Assembly (NCBI GenBank): GCA_965277025.1 | Contig: OZ255706.1 | Span: 2,790,001-2,854,000, forward strand | Length of the DNA: 64,000 bases | Reading direction: 5' to 3' | DNA from: Methylomarinum sp965277025 | Lineage (GTDB): Bacteria; Pseudomonadota; Gammaproteobacteria; Methylococcales; Methylomonadaceae | Part shown: piece by piece, positions 54,248-62,828 of the stretch | Layout of the letters: each line of letters starts with the position of its first letter | Numbering within the stretch: position 1 is the first letter of the stretch | Notes under the pieces: generated by a model | What the model was told of the DNA's origin: nothing | The model's database searches: none | Seen by the model: the letters and a program-made list of their open reading frames with translations, nothing else | Translations under genes and position numbers: made by a program

Positions 54248-54558
54248 AGGCTGATCCCGGACTTTTTTTTAAGCCAATCCAGTTCCATATTCAACTGCCC
54301 GATTTTGGCGTACAGACGGTCCGGATTGTCTTGCGCCTTCACCGCTTTCGGCCCGCGTTTGCCTTCAAACAGGCTTCCCGCATTGGCCAACAGTTCCTTT
54401 TTCCATTGGCTTACCTGAGATGGATGGACTTCATTCTCTTGAGCAATCTCATTGATCGTTTTGATGTTCTTAACCGCTTCCAGCGCGATTTTGGCCTTTT
54501 GCGCCCCGCTAAAGGTTTTCCGTTTTTTTTCGCTCATTTTTTGTACCTCTTTTTTCAA
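54244..54558 (-). CDS. IS3-family OrfA (helix-turn-helix) with -1 frameshift site
   Basis: A 104-aa DNA-binding protein: KRKTFSGAQKAKIALEAVKN, NEVHPSQVSQWKKELL, and a leucine-heptad end IGQLNMELDWLKKK. The run TTAAAAAAAAGTCC near its 3' end supplies an A-AAA-AAG slippery site. A -1 shift there joins LKK to VRDQPMITRQSW and fuses OrfA to OrfB. Confidence 0.92.
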   Translation of the reverse strand: MKKEVQKMSEKKRKTFSGAQKAKIALEAVKNIKTINEIAQENEVHPSQVSQWKKELLANAGSLFEGKRGPKAVKAQDNPDRLYAKIGQLNMELDWLKKKSGISL

Positions 54559-55626
54559 TAGTCATAGTTTAAACTATTGTCCGGATTACGGGGTCCACTA
54601 TACCCATGTATATTGGTTTTTTATTAAGTGAGCCGAAACAAGCTAGTTGTCGACGATTAGGAGAAGTCATGTCAATATCACATGATAGCGTAAATCGATT
54701 TCTAAATCGGGAGCATTACACTGGGCGAGATTTATACAATGAAGCCAGCGCAAGCCTGAATTTAAAGGGCGGAACCTTGAGTGTTGACGATAGTGTTCTT
54801 GATAAACCTTATAGCCAATATATGGCATATGTCAGTTATTTTTGGTCGGGAAAACATCATGGAGCAGTCAAGGGAATCAATCTTGTCACGTTGTACTACA
54901 CAGACATTCAAGGAAAACACCAACCACTGAATTTCCGGGTGGTCGATAAGGCGGAAGGAAAGACAAAAAATGACTATTTTCAAGACATGCTGACCGAAGT
55001 ATTAGCTTGGGGACTAGAACCTGGTTTTGTAACAGGAGATAGCTGGTACAGTTGCGTGGATAATCTTAAATTGATAAGAAATCATCAGACAGGATTATTC
55101 TTTGCAGTGGAAGGTAATCGATTAGTCTCTGTTGAAAAAGGTTCATGGGTTCAAGTCAGGCAATTAGAAATCCCGGAAGACGGCTTAATGGTTTGGCTCA
55201 AAAATTTTGGGTATGTGAAATTATTTCGGACGACCTTGAAAGAACAAGTTCGCCATTACATAAGTTCACTACCTGATGAAGAAAAAACCGCTGTTTTTGA
55301 CAAGAAAGCATTTACCGAACAACATGATAGGCATTGGCAGATTGAGCAATATCATCGGGCAATAAAGCAGGTGTGTAATATTGAGCGATTCCAGGTTCGC
55401 AATAAAAGAGCAATAAATAATCATATTTTTTCTGCAATTTGTGGCTTTGTTCAATTACAAAAATTGAGCTTTGCAGACGTGATTAATAATTGCTATAGCG
55501 TACAGCGGAATTTATTCAACGATGTTATGGCTTCGTTTATCGACACCTTTATGCCAAATATGAATCATTTAATCCCAAAATTTCGATCTGTTGTCAATGC
55601 GTAACTTCTATAAACAATCATTCTGA

Positions 55627-56685
55627 TCAATTGAATAATCCTTGCAACTTCATTTTATCCGGTGCATTAATCACCCCTTTTTCGGTAATCAATGCCGATA
55701 CCAACTCTGCCGGGGTAATGTCAAAAGCCGGGTTTCGAATTCCAGCCCCTTGCGCCGCCCATTGGCAATCCCGAAAACCTTTCACCTCTTCAAGGGAACG
55801 TTCTTCAATCGGAATCATTTTACCTTCGGGCAAATCAAGATCTATCGTTGATAAAGGACAGGCCACATAAAACGGTATTTCATGTCGTTTAGCCAAAACA
55901 GCCAGCATATAGGTGCCAATTTTATTGGCGACATCACCATTGGCGGCGACACGATCAGCGCCCACAATGACGGCATCGACCTCGCCAGCATTCATCATAT
56001 AGCCAGCCATATTATCGGTAATCAATGTGACAGGGATTTCTTCCTGCACCATTTCCCATGCAGTCAACCTGGCTCCTTGTAAAAAAGGCCTGGTTTCATC
56101 CGCTATAACGGATATTTTTTTACCCGCTTCCACCGCCGAACGAATGATGCCTAATGCGGTTCCATGGCCTGCTGTAGCCAATGCTCCAGCATTGCAATGC
56201 GTCAATACCCGGGCGCCATCTTTCAACAATTGTTGGCCATAATCGCCAAGACGCCGATTGATTCGGATATCTTCAGCGTAAATTTCATGGGCTTCCTGCA
56301 ATAAATGCGCGGCGACAGTGTCAGGCTGATGTTGAAAAACCTTCATCCAGGCTTTACTCATGCGCGCCAGTGACCAGAATAAATTGACGGCGGTAGGCCG
56401 ACTGTTCGCCAACAGGTCAAATCCTGTCTCCATGCTGGAATTAAATTTAGTTTGAGACAAGGAAATTAATCGCCTGGCTTCAAGGGCAATGCCGAAAGCG
56501 GCCGCAACACCAATCGCCGGCGCCCCCCGCACGACCATTTCCTGAATCGCTGACGCCACCCCTTGCGCGCAATCATAGCGACGATACTCAAATGACGCCG
56601 GCAAAACTCTCTGATCGATCATTTCAAGCGCATCATCCCGCCAGCGTAATGTGGCGACCTTGATCCCTCGGTCAGTTGAATCCAT
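55627..56685 (-). CDS. mtnA: S-methyl-5-thioribose-1-phosphate isomerase
   Basis: Methionine salvage: methylthioribose-1-P to methylthioribulose-1-P. 352 aa. Family motifs MVVRGAPAIGVAAAFGIALE, catalytic-Cys block LTHCNAGALATAGHGTALGI, and catalytic-Asp block VIVGADRVAANGDVANKIGT. It starts 5 bp after the apt stop, forming mtnP-apt-mtnA, which releases and recycles adenine from methylthioadenosine. ISa copy C ends 17 bp beyond its stop. Confidence 0.96.
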   Translation of the reverse strand: MDSTDRGIKVATLRWRDDALEMIDQRVLPASFEYRRYDCAQGVASAIQEMVVRGAPAIGVAAAFGIALEARRLISLSQTKFNSSMETGFDLLANSRPTAVNLFWSLARMSKAWMKVFQHQPDTVAAHLLQEAHEIYAEDIRINRRLGDYGQQLLKDGARVLTHCNAGALATAGHGTALGIIRSAVEAGKKISVIADETRPFLQGARLTAWEMVQEEIPVTLITDNMAGYMMNAGEVDAVIVGADRVAANGDVANKIGTYMLAVLAKRHEIPFYVACPLSTIDLDLPEGKMIPIEERSLEEVKGFRDCQWAAQGAGIRNPAFDITPAELVSALITEKGVINAPDKMKLQGLFN

Positions 56686-56690
56686 GGCTT

Positions 56691-57218
56691 TCAGTCACCC
56701 TCGAATTCTGTCAGCGCAAAAACCGTGTGGCCCATTTTTTCCAGTCGTTTTCTGCCGCCAATGTCTGGCAGATCAATAACAAAAGCGCATTCGACAATCT
56801 CCGCCTCCATTTGGGCAATTAAATTACAAGCCGCCTCAGCCGTCCCGCCTGTCGCCAACAGGTCGTCGATGAGCAAGATCCTCTCACCGGCTTCAATCGC
56901 ATCGGTGTGTATTTCTATACAATCAACGCCATATTCCAGTTCATACTCCAGACTGACCGTTTCAGCCGGCAACTTGCCTTTTTTTCTGACAGGAACAAAC
57001 CCAACGCCCAGTAAATAGGCCAAAGGCGCGCCAACAATGAAACCTCTTGATTCAATTCCGGCAATTTTATCAATTTTTTGATCTGTATAACGATTGACAA
57101 ACTCATGAATCATCATTCGCAAGCCAACCGGGTCTTTTAACAAAGTCGTAAAATCCCTGAACATTATGCCTTGTTTCGGATAATGCGGAACTGTACGAAT
57201 TCGGGATTTAATCGGCAT
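56691..57218 (-). CDS. apt: Adenine phosphoribosyltransferase
   Basis: Adenine plus PRPP to AMP. About 175 aa. IESRGFIVGAPLAYLLGVGF and the PRPP motif ILLIDDLLATGGTAEAACNL. I choose ATG 57218 (MPIKSRIRTVPHYPKQGIMF) because AAGGTG lies 7 bp upstream and a longer frame would overlap mtnP. It sits between the enzyme that releases adenine (MtnP) and MtnA, which explains its role here. Confidence 0.95.
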   Translation of the reverse strand: MPIKSRIRTVPHYPKQGIMFRDFTTLLKDPVGLRMMIHEFVNRYTDQKIDKIAGIESRGFIVGAPLAYLLGVGFVPVRKKGKLPAETVSLEYELEYGVDCIEIHTDAIEAGERILLIDDLLATGGTAEAACNLIAQMEAEIVECAFVIDLPDIGGRKRLEKMGHTVFALTEFEGD

Positions 57219-57252
57219 AACACACCTTGGAAAACAATCGGTTAGAAGAAAA

Positions 57253-58116
57253 TCACAATACCCGCCCGGCGACGGCGTCAAGTTTCTCAAGTAATTCCGG
57301 GTCTCTGGCTTCGGGTGCCGTAATCAATGCATGTTCCAACGCATAACGACAAGAACATTGTATTGCATTCTCATCTTTACCAATTTCCGGGACTGCATGG
57401 GCAATTAACGAACGGGCCTTTTCGGCATTTTGCAGCAAAATTTTGACAACATGTTCAACGGTGACATTTTCATGTTGTGGATGCCAGCAATCATAATCGG
57501 TTACCATCGCCACCGTTACATAACACATCTCAGCTTCACGCGCCAATTTTGCTTCCGGCATATTGGTCATACCGATAACATCACATTGCCAGCTCCGATA
57601 AAGCTCTGACTCAGCCAAACTGGAAAACTGCGGGCCTTCCATCGCCAAATACGTACCGCCTCTAAGAACATCGATTCCAACAGCTTTAGCACTTTGTTCA
57701 ATGTGATCGCCCAGTCGCTGACAAACAGGATGAGCCATAGAAACATGCGCCACACATCCAGTAGAAAAAAAGGATTTTTTTCGGGCAATAGTCCGGTCAA
57801 TAAACTGGTCAACTATAACAAACATTCCCGGCTGTAAATGTTCACGTAACGACCCTACGGCGCTGACCGAAATAACATCTGTTACGCCGACTCTTTTAAG
57901 AATATCAATATTGGCTTGATAATTGATCTCAGAAGGAGGGATTTTATGTCCCCACCCATGGCGTGGCAAAAAAACAATTTCTTGTCCATTCAATTCGCCA
58001 AATAACAGCTCATCAGATGGCTCGCCAAAAGGAGAATTTACCCTCTCCCAACGAACATTGTCCATACCATCGATATTATAAACACCACTCCCACCAACAA
58101 CGGCAATTATCGTCAT
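57253..58116 (-). CDS. mtnP: S-methyl-5'-thioadenosine phosphorylase
   Basis: Splits methylthioadenosine into adenine and methylthioribose-1-P. 287 aa, PNP/MTAP family type 2. IAVVGGSGVYNIDGM, FLPRHGWGHKIPPSEINYQA, SVSAVGSLREHLQPGMFVIV, YLAMEGPQFSSLAESELYRS, VIGMTNMPEAKLAREAEMCY and TDYDCWHP. A methylthioinosine phosphorylase role is an alternative in some gammaproteobacteria, but the adjacent apt favours adenine release. First gene of the operon. Confidence 0.92.
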   Translation of the reverse strand: MTIIAVVGGSGVYNIDGMDNVRWERVNSPFGEPSDELLFGELNGQEIVFLPRHGWGHKIPPSEINYQANIDILKRVGVTDVISVSAVGSLREHLQPGMFVIVDQFIDRTIARKKSFFSTGCVAHVSMAHPVCQRLGDHIEQSAKAVGIDVLRGGTYLAMEGPQFSSLAESELYRSWQCDVIGMTNMPEAKLAREAEMCYVTVAMVTDYDCWHPQHENVTVEHVVKILLQNAEKARSLIAHAVPEIGKDENAIQCSCRYALEHALITAPEARDPELLEKLDAVAGRVL

Positions 58117-58235
58117 ATATTAACGCCTGTCTTTAGAAAACTTGCTGATTCTATCATGAATTTCCTGCAATTCATGGACTAATATGAAGATGATGCGTTA
58201 CTGATTACTGATGAACAACTTTCTTACCAGAAAAT

Positions 58236-58266
58236 AAAAAACCGGGCTTTGATACCCGGTTTTTTT
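58236..58266. terminator. Rho-independent terminator after the ComEA-like gene
   Basis: AAAAACCGGG / CCCGGTTTTT around a short loop, with T runs on both strands. On the minus strand it follows the ComEA-like stop by about 20 bp and separates it from mtnP. Confidence 0.88.
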
Positions 58267-58286
58267 TTGAAGATTAAAGCTATTTT

Positions 58287-58562
58287 CTACTTCGATTTTG
58301 CTTTTTTCTTAATATTTTTGAACTTTATATCAGCCGCATTCTTTTTAACTGTTTTTTCACCAATTCCTTTTACCTGGGTTAAATCTTTTAAGGTTTTAAA
58401 TTTACCATGCGCTTTCCTGAATTGAACAATAGCTTCAGCTTTCTTTTGTCCAATGCCATGCAAGGAAGATGCAATGGTTTTGGCATCTGCTTTATTGATA
58501 TTAACGGGTTTTGCAACCACATTAAATGCACATAAAGCGAGCAATAGCGCAATTTTTTTCAT
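58287..58562 (-). CDS. ComEA-like helix-hairpin-helix DNA-binding protein
   Basis: 91 aa. A signal peptide (MKKIALLLALCAFNVVAKP) is followed by a double helix-hairpin-helix: VNINKADAKTIASSLHGIGQ and KTLKDLTQVKGIGEKTVKKN, then a Lys-rich tail (FKNIKKKAKSK). It is predicted to be periplasmic and to bind DNA, as in the ComEA DNA-uptake receptor. The short signal-peptide form is widespread in gammaproteobacteria. Own terminator, no competence genes adjacent. Confidence 0.88.
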   Translation of the reverse strand: MKKIALLLALCAFNVVAKPVNINKADAKTIASSLHGIGQKKAEAIVQFRKAHGKFKTLKDLTQVKGIGEKTVKKNAADIKFKNIKKKAKSK

Positions 58563-59333
58563 CTGAAATCATCCTATAAAAAGTGGAAATATAATTCCTT
58601 TTGAACAAAACATCCTTTCACCTCAGACTAGCATAGAAGTTACGCATTGACAACAGATCGAAATTTTGGGTTTAAATGATTCATATTTGGCATAAAGGTG
58701 TCGATAAACGAAGCCACAAATTGCAGAAAAAATATGATTATTTATTGCTCTTTTATTGCGAACCTGGAATCGCTCAATATTACACACATGCTTTATTGCC
58801 CGATGATATTGCTCAATCTGCCAATGCCTATCATGTTGTTCGGTAAATGCTTTCTTGTCAAAAACAGCGGTTTTTTCTTCATCAGGTAGTGAACTTATGT
58901 AATGGCGAACTTGTTCTTTCAAGGTCGTCCGAAATAATTTCACATACCCAAAATTTTTGAGCCAAACCATTAAGCCGTCTTCCGGGATTTCTAATTGCCT
59001 GACTTGAACCCATGAACCTTTTTCAACAGAGACTAATCGATTACCTTCCACTGCAAAGAATAATCCTGTCTGATGATTTCTTATCAATTTAAGATTATCC
59101 ACGCAACTGTACCAGCTATCTCCTGTTACAAAACCAGGTTCTAGTCCCCAAGCTAATACTTCGATCAGCATGTCTTGAAAATAGTCATTTTTTGTCTTTC
59201 CTTCCGCCTTATCGACCACCCGGAAATTCAGTGGTTGGTGTTTTCCTTGAATGTCTGTGTAGTACAACGTGATAAGATTGATTCCCTTGACTGCTCTATG
59301 ATGTTTTCCCGACCAAAAATAACTGACATATGC

Positions 59334-60556
59334 CTCTGTACATGACAAAAATTAACTTATGACAAATGAGTCTCATGTATTCCAGTGACAAAAGGTATGG
59401 GTTGCAAAAGAGCAATCACTTTTCTAATCATCCTTTTTGATTGAGATAAGACATTAAACAACGTTGAGCGGATACAATCTAATCCATATCGAAACAGGCT
59501 TTGCGCGAGCCGCTGATGTGTTTTGGTTTTTATTGGTAACTCGCAATCATGTTTCCATTCGCCTGCTTTATGTGACCAACAGAAAGCAATAACGGGAAGT
59601 ACTAACAATTTTTTGATCCGAAGATAACCGACTACACGCGTTTCCTCAAGTTTGAATCCCCGTCCTTTTAAACAGCCGAAAAGCGTTTCGATGTCCCAAC
59701 GCAAGCCATAAATTTTAATCGCATCAGGGTTCAAATGCTGACAGACGATGATTAATAACTCACCACCACTCAGCCGTAACCCACTGAGATAAATTGAACA
59801 ATTTCCCAAATAGCGCGCTGTTGAGAGGTGTCGTGTGCTACCCGGCTTAAGCCCATAAAACAAACGCTCTACGCGTATTCGCTGGCCTTGGGCATTGGTT
59901 GTCCAGGCGTTGTTGCGAATACGGATATAAAAGGGAATCTCTTGCTCAAACAACCAGCCCATCCATTCGTCTCCAATAAACTCCCGATCAGCCAAAAGAC
60001 CTTTGATGTGATGTCGGCCAAACTGCGCAATAAAGCGTTTCATCAGCGCTATACGTTCCTTCGTATTAGAGTTGCCCCGCTTGTTTAAAGGCAACCAATA
60101 CACCGGAATGGCGGCACCCCGATAAACCACGGCAAGCACCAGCAGATTAATATTGGTTTTACCCCACTTCCAGTTCGTCCTGTCTAACGTCAGATAGTAA
60201 TCCTGATCAGTGAAACCAAACAGTTTCATGATGAAATGAGCGACTTCATTGTAATCCAGCCAATGGTCACTGAAAAAATCGTTGCATCCGTCGATATCGT
60301 GAGGAAATTTTTGCCCGACTGGGAAAGAATACGGCGAGCTGGGCCAGATTGACCGTGCTAACTGCCATCAAAGCAATTAACATACCCACAAAACAAACGA
60401 TTCTTGCCTTGTTCCATTGAAAGTGCTCAGTTAATATGACGGTCAGCTCGTTGATTTGTAATGTCCCGTTATTCATATTCGCTAAAACAAAATGCGGTAT
60501 TTAATTACATTTCAACGAGCTACGCCAGCTTTTAATATTTTTTGTCATGTACAGAG
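59334..60556 (-). mobile_element. ISb copy 4 in ISa copy D
   Basis: 1223 bp with CTCTGTACATGAC ends and a perfect 9-bp target duplication GACATATGC (59325-59333 and 60557-60565). This copy fixes the normal duplication length for ISb. Confidence 0.94.
59357..60476 (-). pseudogene. IS4-family transposase, ISb copy 4 (frameshifted)
   Basis: One extra A in the A-run near 60275 (six instead of five) breaks the frame after SRYRRMQRFF. The front 69 codons (60267-60476) and the rest (59357-60229, LTLDRTNW to the C-terminus) are otherwise like copy 2, with the catalytic RWDIETLFGCLK Glu intact. Confidence 0.92.
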
Positions 60557-60746
60557 GACATATGCCATATATTGGCTATAAGGTTTATCAAGAACACTAT
60601 CGTCAACACTCAAGGTTCCGCCCTTTAAATTCAGGCTTGCGCTGGCTTCATTGTATAAATCTCGCCCAGTGTAATGCTCCCGATTTAGAAATCGATTTAC
60701 GCTATCATGTGATATTGACATGACTTCTCCTAATCGTCGACAACTA

Positions 60747-62059
60747 GTGCACATAAGCGAAAACACCAATGCTATTTATGAGGAATATATTGTAATATGC
60801 TGAATAATACTATATTAAATTCAGCAGGTGATATCATTCCACGACTAACAGCAGCCCCAATCAGTTTAACAGAAAAACAACGCACGTTATTGCAAGGCAC
60901 AGTGCGTAAACATACAAGTCCTCAGAATTTGGTGACACGTTGCCGTATTATATTGTTGGCAGATGAAGGCATTAGTGTACATGAAACCATGCGCCAGTTA
61001 AAAATTGGACGGACAACTGTTCAAAATTGGCGAAAACGCTGGTTACAGAACAGTGAACAAGAAAATCCTTTAGCCCGGCTTCAAGATGCACTGCGAAGCG
61101 GTGCGCCTGCTATCTATACGGCGGAGCAAATTTGCAGCATTATCGCGATAGCCTGCGAACGCCCAGAGGATAGTCAACGCCCGATCACTCATTGGACGCA
61201 ACAAGAAATAGCCGATGAAGCGATAAAACGGGGCATTGTTGATTATATTTCACAGCGCTCTGTTGGGCGCTTTTTAAAAAGAAGCGGACCTGCAACCCCA
61301 CCGGATGAAAGGCTGGTTGACGGCAAAAAAAGATGAATACTTCGACGAGAGGTGTCAAGATATTTGCGAAACCTACCAACGGGCTTTGGAGCGGGAAGAG
61401 CAAGGCATCAAAACGATTTCGATTGATGAAATGACAGGGATTCAAGCTTTAGAGCGAGCAGCGCAGATATTGCCGATGAAGAAAGGAAAAATTGAGCGAC
61501 AAGAATTTGAATATATTCGACATGGTACCCAGACCTTGATTGCAGGTTTTGATGTGGCCACGGGAGAAGTAATGGGAAGTATAGGAGAAACTCGAACAGA
61601 GCAAGATTTTGCCGGGTTTTTGAACCTGCTTTTTCATCAACAACCCAAACAAACCCATTGGCATTTAGTCATGGATAATCTCAATACACATTGTTCAGAA
61701 TCGGTGGTTCGATTAATTGCCGAAAAAATTTCGTATTCAGGAGAATCAGGGGTTAAAGGAAAAGAGGGTATTTTGAAATCAATGGAAAGTCGTACTGCTT
61801 TTTTGACTAACTCAAACCATCCGGTTGTTTTTCATTTTACCCCTAAGCATTGTTCATGGCTTAATCAGATAGAGATCTGGTTTTCTATTTTAATGCGTAA
61901 AGTAATCCGGCGCGGCAACTTTAAATCTAAAGAGGATTTAAACAAAAAAAATAGCGGATTTCATAAAATATTTCAATGAAACCATGGCTAAGCCTTTTCG
62001 TTGGACGTATCAGGCTAAGCCACTTACTCAATAGAGTGAGACCTTGCGCTTGTTTGCAC
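60747..62059 (+). mobile_element. IS630-family element, full length
   Basis: 1313 bp bounded by GTGCACATAAGCG (left) and GTGCAAACAAGCG (right, reversed), each next to a TA (60745-60746 and 62060-62061), as expected for IS630. The left TA is inside ISa sequence, but the right flank is not the missing ISa part, so the site was later rearranged. Confidence 0.9.
60797..62034 (+). pseudogene. IS630-family transposase with two homopolymer frameshifts
   Basis: N-terminal winged-helix part (LTEKQRTLLQGTVRKHTSPQ, LKIGRTTVQNWRKRW, SQRSVGRFLK) is in one frame. The catalytic part follows from EADLQPHRMKGWLTAKKDE in another, with Asp in KTISIDEMTG, Asp in HLVMDNLNTH and Glu in SWLNQIEIWFSIL. One extra A in an A5 run near 61280 separates them. 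One extra A in the A8 run near 61950 removes the last 25 codons (DFIKYFNETMAKPFRWTYQ...). The A8 form is shared with the fragment at 5930-6237. Either decayed or rescued by slippage. Confidence 0.88.
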
Positions 62060-62062
62060 TAG

Positions 62063-62106
62063 CGGACGCAAAGCGTAGTGTGATTTTCACTTTGCTTACA
62101 AAACCG
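62063..62106 (+). repeat. Partial R2-like repeat beside IS630
   Basis: GCAAAGCGTAGTGTGATTTTCACTTTGCTTACAAAACCG resembles the central hairpin of R2 (CAAAGTGGGAATACGATTTCCACTTTGCTTACAAAACC in copy 2), with a similar stem. Only this part is present. From 62107 to 62237 I see no gene. Confidence 0.45.
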
Positions 62107-62237
62107 CAGAATTACGCGGATATAAGTTATTGAAATTCTGTATTTTCTGTGGCTTGTTTATCTAAGTGCGTAGCAATAAATAGGCGCTGGTAGCAGATAC
62201 TCACAATAAGACTTTTTCTACTCACTTAAACGATTGT

Positions 62238-62816
62238 CTACTGCCGATATAATGCCAGTACCTGCCTGACATAATTTTGTGTTTCCGGATAAGGTGGAAT
62301 AGTGTTTTTATATTTTTTGACAGCGCCTTCGCCTGCATTATAACTGGCAACAGCCAACTTCAAATTAGAATTGAACATCGCCAGCAGATCTTTCAGGTAG
62401 CGTGCGCCGCCATCGATATTTTGTTTTGCATTGCGACGATTCTTCACGCCATAACGTTTGGCTGTTTCAGGCATTAACTGCATTAAACCAACAGCCCCTT
62501 TAGGTGACACAGCATTGGGGTTGTAGGCGGATTCCGTTTGAATGACGGCATGCAATAATTTTGCATCCACGTGATATTTTAAAGCCGCCTGTGTAATTAA
62601 TGGGTGATATTTTTGTTTTTTCGCCATCAACGATCGACGCGATGCTTTTTTTGCTTTCTTAACTGGCGTTTTGATGATTCGTTTATACCGGTAGCCTTTT
62701 TTTGGTTCATCAGTGTAATAAACACTTCCATCTGGCGCCACATATTTGTAAACATCGGCCACAGTCGAAAATGAAAGCGCTAAAAAAACCAGACAAAAAC
62801 TTAACTGTTTCATCAT
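62238..62816 (-). CDS. Lytic transglycosylase with DUF4124 N-terminus
   Basis: 192 aa, exported (MMKQLSFCLVFLALSFSTVA). A DUF4124 segment (DVYKYVAPDGSVYYTDEP) is followed by a basic linker and an SLT domain: catalytic Glu in AVIQTESAYNPNAVSPKGAV, then GLMQLMPETAKRYGV and LAVASYNAGEGAVKKYKN. Cleaves peptidoglycan glycan strands in the periplasm. The stop of purT lies 13 bp upstream, so the two are probably co-transcribed. Confidence 0.92.
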   Translation of the reverse strand: MMKQLSFCLVFLALSFSTVADVYKYVAPDGSVYYTDEPKKGYRYKRIIKTPVKKAKKASRRSLMAKKQKYHPLITQAALKYHVDAKLLHAVIQTESAYNPNAVSPKGAVGLMQLMPETAKRYGVKNRRNAKQNIDGGARYLKDLLAMFNSNLKLAVASYNAGEGAVKKYKNTIPPYPETQNYVRQVLALYRQ

Positions 62817-62828
62817 TACTCAATCTGT

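Larger units (their letters stand above)
53259..54602 (-). mobile_element. IS3-family element inside ISa copy C
   Basis: 1344 bp. The ends TAAAGTGGACCCC (left) and TATAGTGGACCCC (right, reversed) are near-perfect repeats. A 3-bp CCC duplication flanks it, within the 3-4 bp usual for IS3. Contains orfA and orfB in the overlapping -1 arrangement. Confidence 0.9.
53172..55604 (+). pseudogene. ISa transposase copy C, split by IS3
   Basis: The first 29 codons (MGLKNPKVNARQTLIREITR... to CCTLP) are at 53172-53258. The rest, from MYIGFLLSEPKQASC, is at 54606-55604. Removing IS3 and one CCC restores CTLPMYIGF. The 332-aa downstream part retains all catalytic residues and begins with its own ATG, but it lacks the N-terminus and a proper ribosome site. 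It differs slightly from copies A and B (MAYVSYF, KHHGAVKG, NHLIPKF). Confidence 0.9.
53139..55610 (+). mobile_element. ISa copy C, interrupted by an IS3-family element
   Basis: Ends TAGAAGTTACGCATTGACA at both sides, 5-bp duplication TAAAC (53134-53138 and 55611-55615). IS3 at 53259-54602 splits it near its left end. Confidence 0.93.
58634..60744 (-). pseudogene. ISa copy D remnant, with internal deletion and ISb insertion
   Basis: It starts with the ISa end at 58634 and holds the transposase in two pieces around ISb copy 4. An 86-bp deletion between AAGCCA direct repeats (joint near 58715) puts the last 40 codons out of frame (ends YRHLYAKYESFKPK). Beyond 60744 the element stops at CAAC-TA where IS630 begins, and its other end, including the first 40 or so codons, is gone. 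Dead. Confidence 0.9.
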
